Shown: positions 25,915 through 34,145, counted from the first letter of the stretch. The stretch: DNA of 64,000 bases from Micromonospora sp. CP22 (GCF_009712475.1 NZ_VCJO01000001.1:62001-126000); one strand, 5' to 3'. Notes: generated by a model not told the origin, from the sequence alone. Made by a program: numbers and translations.

Positions 25915-28900
25915 TCACGCCTCCAGGTCAGGCAGCATGTTCGGCAGCACCCCTGCGGCGGCGGCGATGGCGGCGGGGGTGGTGTCGAGGTGGTCCAGCA
26001 GTCCATCCACGTAGGAGACGTCGACCCGGACCTTCTGGACCCGGCCGTCGACGTCGCGCATCACGAATTCTCGGAACCCGAGCCGGTTGGCCGAGGTCGC
26101 GTCGGCGGAGGAGAGGGAGGCGAGGGTGGCCTCGTACCCGTCGTCGACCGGTACGCGCAGCAGGCGCAGCGCCTCACTGGCGATCTCGGCGTCTTCGGCG
26201 ATGCGGCCGACGAACACGGTGGAGACGAGGTTCTGGACGTCGAGGCCGAGGATGTCCCGGGGGTTCTGCGAGGCGACCAGCGCGGCGAGGTTCCACTTGC
26301 GGGAGTCGCGGGCAAGCCGGACCAGGAAGGATCGGCCGGAGCGCCAGCCCTCCATGAAGTGCGCCTCGTCCAGGCCGACCAGCTTCCGCGAGGCCATCGA
26401 GCCGCCGTAGCAGCGGCGGACGGCCAGCCGGTGTGCGGTGTGCAGCATCGGCAGCGCGAGCGCCTCCTCGGCCGACCAGTACTCGCGTTCGATCTTGAGG
26501 TCGGGCAGTCGCAGACCGGCCATGGTGATCACGGTGAGCGCCGCGTCCGGGCCGAGCAGTCCGTCCGGTGGGCGACCGAAGAAGAGCATCGCCAGCGGCA
26601 TCTCGGCGGTGTCCAGCAGCAGGTTGGCCAGTTCCCGTCCGGCGTCGTCGTCGAGTTGGCCGAGGCAGGTGACCACGTCGTCCAGGGTGGAGGTCTCCTC
26701 GGCGGGCACCTGACGCACGGCGTGCCGGAACAGCGTGGCGGTGGAGGCTTCCCGCGCGACCTGCGGCGGCACCAGCATCATGCAGATGTCCTGCACCAGC
26801 ATCCGTCGTTCGGCGCGGGCGTTGGAAACCGCGATCTCGAACTCTCGGTCGCCTGCGGCCCCGGCGACGAACTCGCTGCGCAGCGGTGTCGGGATCAGCG
26901 AGTACGGCGCGAGGGTGCCGTGTTCGGAGCCGGTCAGGTTCAGCACCCGCGAGTACGGCCGAAGTTCCGGCATCGCACAGAGCCGGGCCAACGGGCCGGA
27001 GGGGTCGAGCAGGGTCACCTGCACGCCACGACGGGCGGCCAGGTAGCCCAGCGCACCGAGCAGGGTGGACTTGCCGCCACCGGGCTCGGCGACGAAGACG
27101 GCCAAGCCGGAACGCTCACGCACCTCCATGGGGAAGTGCAGGTCGAGGAAGACCGGGCGACGGCAGGTGCCGGCGGTACGACCGATCAGGTCACCGCGTC
27201 GGTCACCTACTGTGGAGGCGGCCTGCGGCAGGGCCGCCGCGAGCAGGTTGACCGGCATCCTGCGTACGTAGCCGGTGTTGGCGATCGGCTCGCCGGGGAT
27301 GAACTCGCGGGCCAGCCAGTCCTGGTTCTTCGGATGTTGCAGGGAGATGCGCAGTTCGCGGGAGTAGAGCTGGATGAGGCGGCGGGCCCGCTCCAGGCAC
27401 TCTTCCCGGGTGCGACCGCCGACCGCGATCCGGTGCCACCCGTGGGCGCGGGCCGAGTCGACCGGCAGCCCGGTGGTCATCTCGTCGCCGATCACCAGGG
27501 CCCGCTTGGCGAGTCGCTCCAACTCGGGCGGGGCGTCGATTCCGTGTTCGGCGTAGTCCAGCTGTTGTGAGCGGATCATCCGGAGCCGGTGTTCCAGGTT
27601 GCGGAAGGAGTCGCCGGAACCGAGGATGTCGACCCGGGTGGAGAGTTCCATCGGCCAGGGCAGCCGCTCGTGGAAGTGCAGCCAGGGCTCGTGCCGCTCG
27701 GGGATTTCGAGTGGCTCCATCCGGCCCACGGCGAGCACCGCGACGTGCCGCTCCTCGCCGGTCATCCGGTGGACCAGCTTGACCGTGGAGCCGTACGGCG
27801 TGCGGTATCGCTCGACCTGTTCGGTGAGGGCGAGCAGGTCGCCGCGTTCCCAGCGCCCGTCGGTGATGGGGGAAAGCGTGCCGGGCGGCGCCATGCAGAG
27901 CGCCACCGAGCGGTAGAGCAACCATTCCAGCTCGTGTGCGGTGACCCGGCGCCCGCGCATGCCGAACGCGCCGAGCACCTCGTCGAACTGTTCGACGGTA
28001 CGGCCGAGTTTGCGCCGTTCGGCGTCGGCGACGCCGCGGCCGAAGGTGCGCAGCAGCCGCTCGGTGAGCGAGTCGCCGAGCGATCGTCGGGCGAAGGTGA
28101 CTCCGAGGTAGGTCTGCCCCTCGGCGTGATTGACCGAGAGCAGGTGTCGTTGGGCCGCGACCAGGTGGTCGGCCCAGCCGGGTGTGCCCGGGACGTCGGG
28201 CAGGGGCGCGGCGGTGTTCGCGTCGATGGTGCGGGCCCACTCGTCGGCTGGGAAGGGCCGGGTGGTCCGGCGCAGGTGCAGCCGGAAGCCGGCCAGGCCC
28301 GCGTACTGCTCGGAGATGGCCGAGAGCAACGCCTCGCGTTCCGCGTCGGGGCGGAAGGCCCACCGCACCTCGGGCAGCCAGTACCAGGCGGTGACCGTGT
28401 TGGGAGTGAAGGTCAGGTGACCGGCGATCTCGGTGATGGCGAGTTCGACGGCGGGGTCCCGGTCGCCGAACTTGATCTTCGGGGGCCGGACGCGGACCGG
28501 CTTGATCGGTCGGTCGGAGCGCTCCACGGTGCGCTGCCGGGGGGCGGTGCGGGTGGCCGGCGGCGCGACCCGCCGTGGGGCCCGGGTATCGGCCTCGGCG
28601 TGGGTCGGGTCGTTCTCCCGGACCCGGCGGCTCTCCCGGACCGGCGGGTCGTTGCCGGCCGGGCGGTCGTCGGCGGGTGGGCGGGCGTTCGGCAACCGGT
28701 CACCGGCGGGTGGTGTCACCCGGGTGGGAGCCGGCGGCCGGTCGGTGGCCGCCACCGCGTCGTCGACCACGCGGACCGGTGGCGCGGTCGGGGTGGCGTT
28801 GGCCGGTCGCGGCGGTGCCGGTGGCGGCGTGGCGCGCTGCGGCGTCGGTGCGGACGGTGGCGTGGGGGCCGGCTGTTGCGGCAGGGCCCGCGCGGAAAGC

Positions 28901-29205
28901 CCGGTGCCCCGCTGGGCGGATCCGGGCCGGGAGTACGCGCCGCCGAACAGGTCGAGGAACGGAGAGTCGATGTCCGCACCGTCCCGACTGGCCGCGGTGG
29001 GTTCGACCGGAACCGCCCGGCGTTGCGGCGGGCGGGGCGCCTGGAAAACTCCGACGCTGCCGTGACCCGGGGTGGTGGCGAGCGCCGGGTCCAAGGTGGC
29101 TTCGTCCAGCTCGCCGGATTCTGGGTAGTCGAATGAACGCGCACGGTTACCGTGTGGTGCGGCCGGACGTCCGGCCGGGGATCCCGGCGTGGTGGAGCGG
29201 CTCAT
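25915..29205 (-). CDS. VirB4/TraC-like secretion ATPase
   Basis: 1096 residues. The first ~250 are disordered and Pro/Ala/Arg-rich; the rest matches VirB4-type ATPases of type IV secretion. Walker A is AEPGGGKST (Lys about 712) and Walker B is LVGLDEAHF (Asp946, Glu947), followed by ALVASQNPRDILG, the usual VirB4 sensor region. The N-terminal VirB4 domain includes KFGDRDPAVELAITEIAG. It is the only intact ATPase of the operon. The ATG at 29205 overlaps the stop of an 18-codon frame that itself overlaps the PrgI-like stop. Confidence 0.85.
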   Translation of the reverse strand: MSRSTTPGSPAGRPAAPHGNRARSFDYPESGELDEATLDPALATTPGHGSVGVFQAPRPPQRRAVPVEPTAASRDGADIDSPFLDLFGGAYSRPGSAQRGTGLSARALPQQPAPTPPSAPTPQRATPPPAPPRPANATPTAPPVRVVDDAVAATDRPPAPTRVTPPAGDRLPNARPPADDRPAGNDPPVRESRRVRENDPTHAEADTRAPRRVAPPATRTAPRQRTVERSDRPIKPVRVRPPKIKFGDRDPAVELAITEIAGHLTFTPNTVTAWYWLPEVRWAFRPDAEREALLSAISEQYAGLAGFRLHLRRTTRPFPADEWARTIDANTAAPLPDVPGTPGWADHLVAAQRHLLSVNHAEGQTYLGVTFARRSLGDSLTERLLRTFGRGVADAERRKLGRTVEQFDEVLGAFGMRGRRVTAHELEWLLYRSVALCMAPPGTLSPITDGRWERGDLLALTEQVERYRTPYGSTVKLVHRMTGEERHVAVLAVGRMEPLEIPERHEPWLHFHERLPWPMELSTRVDILGSGDSFRNLEHRLRMIRSQQLDYAEHGIDAPPELERLAKRALVIGDEMTTGLPVDSARAHGWHRIAVGGRTREECLERARRLIQLYSRELRISLQHPKNQDWLAREFIPGEPIANTGYVRRMPVNLLAAALPQAASTVGDRRGDLIGRTAGTCRRPVFLDLHFPMEVRERSGLAVFVAEPGGGKSTLLGALGYLAARRGVQVTLLDPSGPLARLCAMPELRPYSRVLNLTGSEHGTLAPYSLIPTPLRSEFVAGAAGDREFEIAVSNARAERRMLVQDICMMLVPPQVAREASTATLFRHAVRQVPAEETSTLDDVVTCLGQLDDDAGRELANLLLDTAEMPLAMLFFGRPPDGLLGPDAALTVITMAGLRLPDLKIEREYWSAEEALALPMLHTAHRLAVRRCYGGSMASRKLVGLDEAHFMEGWRSGRSFLVRLARDSRKWNLAALVASQNPRDILGLDVQNLVSTVFVGRIAEDAEIASEALRLLRVPVDDGYEATLASLSSADATSANRLGFREFVMRDVDGRVQKVRVDVSYVDGLLDHLDTTPAAIAAAAGVLPNMLPDLEA

Positions 29206-29258
29206 GCGACCGCCCTGCCCGTGTCCTCGTTCGGCCCGTACGGCGTGCAGCCGGTCAT
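29202..29258 (-). CDS. Bridging 18-aa open frame between PrgI-like and VirB4-like genes
   Basis: MTGCTPYGPNEDTGRAVA, with its ATG overlapping the PrgI-like stop (ATGA at 29255-29258) and its stop overlapping the VirB4-like ATG (ATGA at 29202-29205). It would let terminating ribosomes re-initiate across the 49-nt gap. The peptide itself is probably unimportant. No Shine-Dalgarno for the VirB4-like ATG is evident, which supports a coupling role. Confidence 0.4.
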   Translation of the reverse strand: MTGCTPYGPNEDTGRAVA

Positions 29259-29617
29259 GCCAGTTCCTCCCGGATCCTGATCCTGCTACCGACCAGGCGC
29301 GGATCGCGCTGCTCGGCGGCCGGCTCCCGGGTGCGTCGCCAGTCGGTCAGCGCGGTGCGGATCACCATGCGCGCCGGACGGTCCGGATCGACGTACCGGA
29401 AGACGAACGAGGTGGTCACGATGGCGAGGGCGATCTCCCATGCGGGGAAGAGTTCGACCTGCAACGTGAACAGCCAGTGGATGAACATGTAGAGGGGAAC
29501 GAGCAGCATGAACAGCCCGTACTGGGCGTACGGCAGGTGGACCGGAAGGGTGTAGCCGGGCGGCCCGAGATAGACCAGGCGAGCCCGGTAGATGTCGTCG
29601 TCGGTGCGTAGCCGCAT
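29255..29617 (-). CDS. PrgI/VirB3-like membrane protein
   Basis: 120 residues with two closely spaced membrane helices (YGLFMLLVPLYMFIHWLF and IALAIVTTSFVFRYV) and a basic C-terminal tail. The pattern and its position directly before a VirB4-like ATPase match PrgI family proteins, the Gram-positive VirB3 equivalents. The ATG at 29617 is 13 nt after the stop of the VirB2-like gene. Confidence 0.78.
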   Translation of the reverse strand: MRLRTDDDIYRARLVYLGPPGYTLPVHLPYAQYGLFMLLVPLYMFIHWLFTLQVELFPAWEIALAIVTTSFVFRYVDPDRPARMVIRTALTDWRRTREPAAEQRDPRLVGSRIRIREELA

Positions 29618-29630
29618 CTCGTGCCTGCGC

Positions 29631-29948
29631 CTATTCGAAGATCAGGTTGATCAGGAAGTCACCGATGAAGAAGAGGGTGGCGGCTCCGGCGATGAAGGCC
29701 AACCCGACGATCGCGATGGCCGAACTGGTCAGCACCTTGGAGATCTCGCCTCGGCTGGCGCGGCCGATGAAGATGACACCCAGCACGGCCAGCAGGATCG
29801 GAGCGATCTTGCTGGCGAAGAAGGTGACAACGCCTTCGGTGTTGATCCCCTTCGGCTCTTCGGCGGCGAGCGGAACCGACGACGCCAGAGTGGAGAGCAG
29901 GTGGGCGGCGTTGCTCGACGCCGTTTCCATCAGCTCGATGGCGATCAC
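29631..29948 (-). CDS. VirB2/pilin-like small membrane protein
   Basis: 105 residues with two hydrophobic helices (APILLAVLGVIFIGRAS and SAIAIVGLAFIAGAATLFFI) separated by a short polar loop, plus a Ser/Ala-rich N-terminal segment, as in VirB2-like or T4SS small membrane subunits. The GTG at 29948 is preferred because GGAGG (29954-29958) lies 5 nt upstream; the longer frame upstream is Arg/Pro-rich and non-coding in character. It is the first gene of the type IV-like operon. Confidence 0.72.
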   Translation of the reverse strand: MIAIELMETASSNAAHLLSTLASSVPLAAEEPKGINTEGVVTFFASKIAPILLAVLGVIFIGRASRGEISKVLTSSAIAIVGLAFIAGAATLFFIGDFLINLIFE

Positions 29949-30047
29949 TGAAACCTCCCCAAGTCGCGGCCGGCGGCGCCGCGGTGGTGCAGTAGGCAAG
30001 CCTTGCGGGATCGGTGCTCACTGTGCGCAGCGCCCGAGACCCTGCGT

Positions 30048-30072
30048 ACGATAACCGCCACGTACGGTGGCG
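30048..30072 (-). promoter_or_regulatory. Candidate promoter and operator of the VirB-like operon
   Basis: On the minus strand TATCGT (30048-30053) fits a -10 element and is preceded directly by the palindrome CGCCAC-N5-GTGGCG (30056-30072). A repressor bound there would cover the spacer. No good -35 match was found, so the promoter call is tentative. Confidence 0.35.
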
Positions 30073-30278
30073 ATTTTTGGGCGGGTTGTCCCGCTTTGGC
30101 CCTCCCTCCAAGCGTCGCCAACTCGATGCTGGGCAATTCCACAGCGTACGGGCCGCCCCCCTTTGCGACAAGCCGCGAAGATGCTGCCCGAAGCGACCCG
30201 GACGACCGATCGTACACCTGTTCCAATTGCCATGTCAGCGCCGTGGACCGGGCGGTCTGCGACGGGCGGTGGGACCGG

Positions 30279-30284
30279 TACCGT
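30279..30284 (+). promoter_or_regulatory. Candidate -10 for leaderless folP
   Basis: TACCGT ends 7 nt before the GTG at 30292, which lacks a Shine-Dalgarno sequence. Confidence 0.45.
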
Positions 30285-30291
30285 CCTAACC

Positions 30292-31221
30292 GTGACCGAT
30301 CTGGTACGGGCTTCGGCCCCCGTGGTGATGGGCGTCCTGAACGTCACGCCGGACTCTTTCTCCGACGGCGGACGTTACGCCGACGTCGAGGCCGCTGTCG
30401 CACACGGCGTCCGGCTGCGTGCCGACGGAGCCGGGTTGGTTGATGTCGGTGGAGAGTCGACCCGACCCGGTGCCGACCGGGTGGACAGCGAGACCGAGAT
30501 CGCCCGGGTGGTGCCGGTCATCCGGGAACTGGCCTCGGCGGGCGTCACGGTCAGCATCGACACCACCCGTGCCCGGGTGGCCGTGGCGGCGCTGGACGCC
30601 GGAGCGGCGGTGGTCAACGACGTATCGGGAGGGCTCGCCGACCCCGACATGGCCCGGGTGGTCAGCGACGCCGGTTGTCCCTGGGTGCTGATGCACTGGC
30701 GGGGCCACTCCCGCCGGATGAGCGAGCTGGCCAGCTACGGCGACGTGGTCGCCGACGTCCGTGCCGAACTCGGCCAGCGGGTGGAGGCCGCGCTCGCCGC
30801 CGGGGTGGCCCCGGATCGCATCATCATCGATCCGGGCCTCGGCTTCGCCAAGAACGCCGCACACAACTGGCAGCTCAGCGCCCGGTTGCCGGAGCTGATC
30901 GAACTCGGCTACCCGCTGCTGTTCGGTGCCAGCCGCAAGTCGTACCTGGGCCAGCTGCTCGCCGGCCCCGACGGCGTGCCTCGGCCCACCGACGGTCGGG
31001 AGATGGCCACCGTCGCCACCAGCCTGCTCGCGGTCGCCGCCGGTGCCTGGGGGGTACGCGTGCACGACGTACGCGCCACCGTCGACGCCCTCGCCGTCTG
31101 GCAGGCCACCGGCCGTCCCCGACTGACCGGCGCGACCACCCCCGTCGGCGCGCCGACCGCTGACGCCGGCGGGGTAGCTGCGACACGGCGGAACACGGGA
31201 GACAGGCGGGTCCGACGATGA
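30292..31221 (+). CDS. folP: Dihydropteroate synthase
   Basis: 309 residues. Condenses 6-hydroxymethyl-dihydropterin pyrophosphate with p-aminobenzoate; target of sulfonamides. Motifs: VMGVLNVTPDSFSDGG near the N-terminus, VDVGGESTRPGA, VVNDVSGG, and LLFGASRKSYLG. The GTG at 30292 gives the usual N-terminus (TDLVRASAPVVMG) and has a TANNNT hexamer at leaderless distance; an upstream ATG at 30232 would add unsupported sequence. First gene of folP-folB-folK, overlapping folB by 4 bp. Confidence 0.95.
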   Translation: MTDLVRASAPVVMGVLNVTPDSFSDGGRYADVEAAVAHGVRLRADGAGLVDVGGESTRPGADRVDSETEIARVVPVIRELASAGVTVSIDTTRARVAVAALDAGAAVVNDVSGGLADPDMARVVSDAGCPWVLMHWRGHSRRMSELASYGDVVADVRAELGQRVEAALAAGVAPDRIIIDPGLGFAKNAAHNWQLSARLPELIELGYPLLFGASRKSYLGQLLAGPDGVPRPTDGREMATVATSLLAVAAGAWGVRVHDVRATVDALAVWQATGRPRLTGATTPVGAPTADAGGVAATRRNTGDRRVRR

Positions 31222-31583
31222 CCGACCGGATCGAGTTGACCGGCCTGCGGGCACACGGCCGGCACGGGGTGTACGACTTCGAACGCGCCAACGGTCAGGA
31301 CTTCGTCGTCGACGCGGTGCTCGAACTCGATCTGGGCCCTGCGGCCCGGTCCGACGACGTGCGGGACACCGTGCACTACGGCGAGTTGGCCGAACGGCTG
31401 GTCGAGGTGATCACCGGCGAGCCGGTCAACCTGATCGAGACCCTCGCCGACCGCCTGATCGAGGTCTGCCTGGCGGATCCACGGGTCACCGCCGTGACGG
31501 TCACCGTGCACAAGCCCGAGGCGCCGGTGCCGCACGCCTTCACCGACGTGGCCGTGACGATGCGCCGGACGCGTACCCGATGA
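31218..31583 (+). CDS. folB: Dihydroneopterin aldolase
   Basis: 121 residues. Cleaves 7,8-dihydroneopterin to 6-hydroxymethyl-dihydropterin and glycolaldehyde. Family features: DRIELTGLRAHGRHGVYDFE at the N-terminus, TVHYGELAERL, NLIETLADRL, and VTVHKPEAP with the catalytic Lys. ATGA overlaps link it to folP upstream and folK downstream, so the three are translated as a unit. Confidence 0.94.
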   Translation: MTDRIELTGLRAHGRHGVYDFERANGQDFVVDAVLELDLGPAARSDDVRDTVHYGELAERLVEVITGEPVNLIETLADRLIEVCLADPRVTAVTVTVHKPEAPVPHAFTDVAVTMRRTRTR

Positions 31584-32107
31584 CCCGCGCCGTGCTCTCC
31601 CTCGGCAGCAACCTCGGTGACCGACTCGGCCACCTGCGCACCGCGCTGGCCGTCCTCGGTGACAGCGTGCTGGTGGTCTCCGGGGTCTACGAGACCCCGC
31701 CGTGGGGTGACCCCGATCAGCCGACGTACCTCAACGCCGTGCTGTTGGCCGCCGACCCGACCGCTGGCCCGTACGACTGGTTGGCGCGGTGTCGGGCGGC
31801 GGAGGAGGCCGCCGGTCGGGTCCGTGATCCGGCGCGCCGCTTCGGCCCGCGTACCCTCGACGTGGATGTCGTCGCGGTGTGGACCGACGACGACCAGCCG
31901 GTGCTCTGCGACGACCCCGAGCTGACCCTGCCGCATCCCCGGGCGCACCTGCGGGCCTTCGTGCTCCGGCCGTGGATCGACATCCAGCCCTACGGGCGAC
32001 TGCCCGGGCACGGTTGGCTGACCGACCTGCTCACCACCGGTCCGGCCGCCGCAGAGGTCCCGGAACTGAGCCCACGACCCGATCTGACGTTAGAGTCGAC
32101 GGCATGA
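31580..32107 (+). CDS. folK: 2-amino-4-hydroxy-6-hydroxymethyldihydropteridine pyrophosphokinase
   Basis: 175 residues. Transfers pyrophosphate from ATP to 6-hydroxymethyl-dihydropterin, supplying FolP. Motifs: LSLGSNLGDRLGHLR, YETPPWGDPDQPTYLNAV, RRFGPRTLDVDVV with the metal-binding Asp pair, and LTLPHPRAHLRAFVL. Its stop lies in a GGCATGAGCG sequence that is repeated exactly 80 bp downstream at the DUF3180 start. Confidence 0.95.
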   Translation: MTRAVLSLGSNLGDRLGHLRTALAVLGDSVLVVSGVYETPPWGDPDQPTYLNAVLLAADPTAGPYDWLARCRAAEEAAGRVRDPARRFGPRTLDVDVVAVWTDDDQPVLCDDPELTLPHPRAHLRAFVLRPWIDIQPYGRLPGHGWLTDLLTTGPAAAEVPELSPRPDLTLESTA

Positions 32108-32190
32108 GCGAGCGCAGCGAGCGGACCATCAGGCTCAGCGCGTTGGCGCCTCATGACGGTGCGGAGCGGGGCGGAGTGTCGGCATGAGCG
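32101..32190 (+). repeat. 80-bp GAGCGAGCGCAGCGAGCG element between folK and DUF3180
   Basis: GGCATGAGCG occurs at 32101-32110 and again at 32181-32190. The first copy holds the folK stop and an ATG; the second holds the stop of a 27-codon frame (MSERSERTIRLSALAPHD...) and the ATG of the DUF3180 gene. The element begins with the GAGCGAGCGCAGCGAGCG motif that I recall as dispersed in Micromonospora and Salinispora genomes. It looks like an insertion that duplicated the original ATGA overlap and kept translation coupled through the short frame. Confidence 0.7.
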
Positions 32191-32702
32191 TTTCCCCGCC
32201 ACCCGACGGGTCGCGGATGGGGCCGACCCGTATCTCGACCCTGGTGGTGACCGCCCTCGCCGCCGCCGCGGTGGCCTGGCTGCTGATCAGCGGTCTTTAC
32301 TACGACCAGCTGCCACCGCTGCCCTGGCTGCCGGTGGTGACGCTGGCCGGGCTCGCCGTGCTGGAGGCGTACGCCGCGATCAACACCCGGGGTCGGATCG
32401 AGCGCCGGCCGGGCCGGGACCCGGTCAACCCGCTGATGGTGGCCCGGTTCGTCGTGCTGGCCAAGGCGTCCTCGCTGGTCGGTGCCATCTTCGCCGGCGG
32501 CTACGCGGGCATGACGGGTTGGCTGTTCGTGCAGTCGACCCGCGCCGCCGCCGATGACCGCCCGGCCGCCATCGCCGGTCTGCTGGCCTCGACCGCCCTG
32601 GTGGCCGCCGCGCTCTGGTTGGAGAGGTCGTGCCGGGTTCCCGACCAGCCTGACGACGACCACGAGCCGGACGACTGGGACAGCCACCCGGGCCGCCGCT
32701 AG
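32184..32702 (+). CDS. DUF3180 family membrane protein
   Basis: 172 residues with four membrane helices (for example TLVVTALAAAAVAWLLI, LPVVTLAGLAVLEAYAA, ASSLVGAIFAGGYAGM, IAGLLASTALVAAALWL) and a DE-rich C-terminus. The family regularly follows folK in actinobacteria and has no proven function. The ATG overlaps the stop of the short frame in the 80-bp element. A hairpin follows the stop. Confidence 0.88.
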   Translation: MSVSPPPDGSRMGPTRISTLVVTALAAAAVAWLLISGLYYDQLPPLPWLPVVTLAGLAVLEAYAAINTRGRIERRPGRDPVNPLMVARFVVLAKASSLVGAIFAGGYAGMTGWLFVQSTRAAADDRPAAIAGLLASTALVAAALWLERSCRVPDQPDDDHEPDDWDSHPGRR

Positions 32703-32705
32703 GCG

Positions 32706-32725
32706 CGGGGCGGTGAGCCGCCCCG
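32706..32725 (+). terminator. Hairpin after DUF3180 gene
   Basis: CGGGGCGG (32706-32713) and CCGCCCCG (32718-32725) pair across a TGAG loop, 4 nt after the stop codon, ending the folate gene run. Confidence 0.6.
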
Positions 32726-32872
32726 ACCTGCGCTGTCGTCGGTGGCTGTGCAGGTGGGGGTTACGCCCGGCTCTGGCGCGCGGGTACGGTGCCTGCGACC
32801 GAAAGGCAACGCCCCGCCGCCGGTCCGCCCGTGCGTCGGTGGAGTCCGGGCGGCCGCTGGGAGGCATAGATC

Positions 32873-34081
32873 ATGGGGTACGACGAACCGGGCCGTGGTG
32901 GACTGTCGGAGTCCGCCTCGGCCAGTCCCGTGACCGGGGCGGAGGCGGTTCTCGACGAACCCGAGACCGAGCCGGGTCGGGACCGTTTCGGCGTCTACAT
33001 CGTGTGGGAGACGCTGCTGCTGCTCGGCTTCGGGGCACTGGTCTACCTGGTGTGGCGAGAGGACCCGGCGATGCTGCGCGGCAGCGGGCTGCGGAACCTC
33101 ATCGTCGACGTGGTCGGCCTCGGCCTGCTGGCGCTGGCCGCCGGGCTGACGCTGCGTACCGCTGCGGTCAACCTCGCGATCGGCCCGGTCGCCGTCGCGG
33201 CCGGGCTGCACTTCGCCGAGCAGAGTGACCGTGGGGTGCTCGCCACCGTCGGCACGGCCACGGCGGTGGCCGCGATCGGTGGGTTGCTGCTCGGGCTGGT
33301 GGTCGTACTGCTGCACGTGCCTGGCTGGGCGGCGAGCCTCGGTGGCGCGGCCGGTGTCATCGTCTACATCGAGCAGCGTTCCGCGCCCGTGCTGGTGCAG
33401 GGGGACTACGACCCGCGCGGGACCGCCGGCCAACTCTTCGTCGGTTTCGCCGCGATCGCGGTGTTCGGCGGGCTCTTCGGAGCGGTGAACCCGATCCGAC
33501 GGCTGGTCGGCCGGTTCCGCCCGACCGCCGACCCGGCCCGTCGACGGGGTGCGGCGGCTGCCGTCGTCGTCACCGGTGGCTACGTCTGCTCCACCGTGCT
33601 GGCGACGCTCGCCGGGGTGTTGATCGCCTCGGCCGACCAGAGGGTGACCCCGGCGACGGGGCTGGACTGGACGGTGCTGGCGGTGGGCGCGACGCTGCTC
33701 GCCGGCACCAGTGCGTTTGGGCTGCGCGGCGGCGTCTTCGGCACGCTGCTGGTGGCCGGTGCGCTCGGCCTGTTCCTCGGGTACGCGCAGGCCCGCGGCT
33801 GGACGGTGAGCCTCTGGGCGATCGGTGGGGCCGCGTTGGCCGTCGGCCTCGTCGTCACCCGCATGGTCGAGACGTACGGGCGTCCGGCGGCGGTGGTCGG
33901 TGTGCCGGCTCCGCCGCCGGCCGAACCGGTCAGCGGCGGTGGATGGAGTGTGGCGCAGCCGCAGCCGGTCGGTGACTGGCCGCCCGTGCTGCCCGCCCAA
34001 CCCGCGGTCGGCAGCACGGATCCGTGGGGGGACCGGCGCTGGGAGAGCAGCCCCCGAACCTGGGACGTCGACGACCGGTGA
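32873..34081 (+). CDS. ABC transporter permease-like protein (orphan)
   Basis: 402 residues with about nine or ten membrane helices and a hydrophilic proline/tryptophan-rich C-terminal tail. The central part (LTLRTAAVNLAIGPVAVAAGL, VLLHVPGWAASLGGAAGVIVYIEQR) resembles the permease family that includes RbsC and branched-chain amino acid permeases. No ATPase or binding-protein gene adjoins it, so transport is unproven. GGGAGG lies 8 nt before the ATG. Confidence 0.68.
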   Translation: MGYDEPGRGGLSESASASPVTGAEAVLDEPETEPGRDRFGVYIVWETLLLLGFGALVYLVWREDPAMLRGSGLRNLIVDVVGLGLLALAAGLTLRTAAVNLAIGPVAVAAGLHFAEQSDRGVLATVGTATAVAAIGGLLLGLVVVLLHVPGWAASLGGAAGVIVYIEQRSAPVLVQGDYDPRGTAGQLFVGFAAIAVFGGLFGAVNPIRRLVGRFRPTADPARRRGAAAAVVVTGGYVCSTVLATLAGVLIASADQRVTPATGLDWTVLAVGATLLAGTSAFGLRGGVFGTLLVAGALGLFLGYAQARGWTVSLWAIGGAALAVGLVVTRMVETYGRPAAVVGVPAPPPAEPVSGGGWSVAQPQPVGDWPPVLPAQPAVGSTDPWGDRRWESSPRTWDVDDR

Positions 34082-34133
34082 CCGGCCGACACACGCCGTA
34101 CGTCGTCGCCGCGCCGGGAGTGATCTCGACGGT

Positions 34134-34139
34134 TAGGCT
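34134..34139 (+). promoter_or_regulatory. Leaderless -10 before 34146 gene
   Basis: TAGGCT ends 6 nt before the ATG at 34146; there is no Shine-Dalgarno sequence. Confidence 0.5.
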
Positions 34140-34145
34140 CGGCAC

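Larger units (their letters stand above)
29949..30291. other. Divergent intergenic region: VirB-like operon / folP
   Basis: 343 bp without a supported gene. It contains a palindrome and candidate -10 for the leftward operon (30048-30072) and a TACCGT hexamer before folP (30079 numbering aside, at 30279-30284). It also includes a T-run at 30073-30078 and locally lower GC than the coding DNA. Confidence 0.5.

Noticed and set aside
17601..29948. Integrative conjugative element
   Set aside because: No integrase, relaxase, coupling protein, flanking att repeats or tRNA were seen, so a complete mobile element is not supported.
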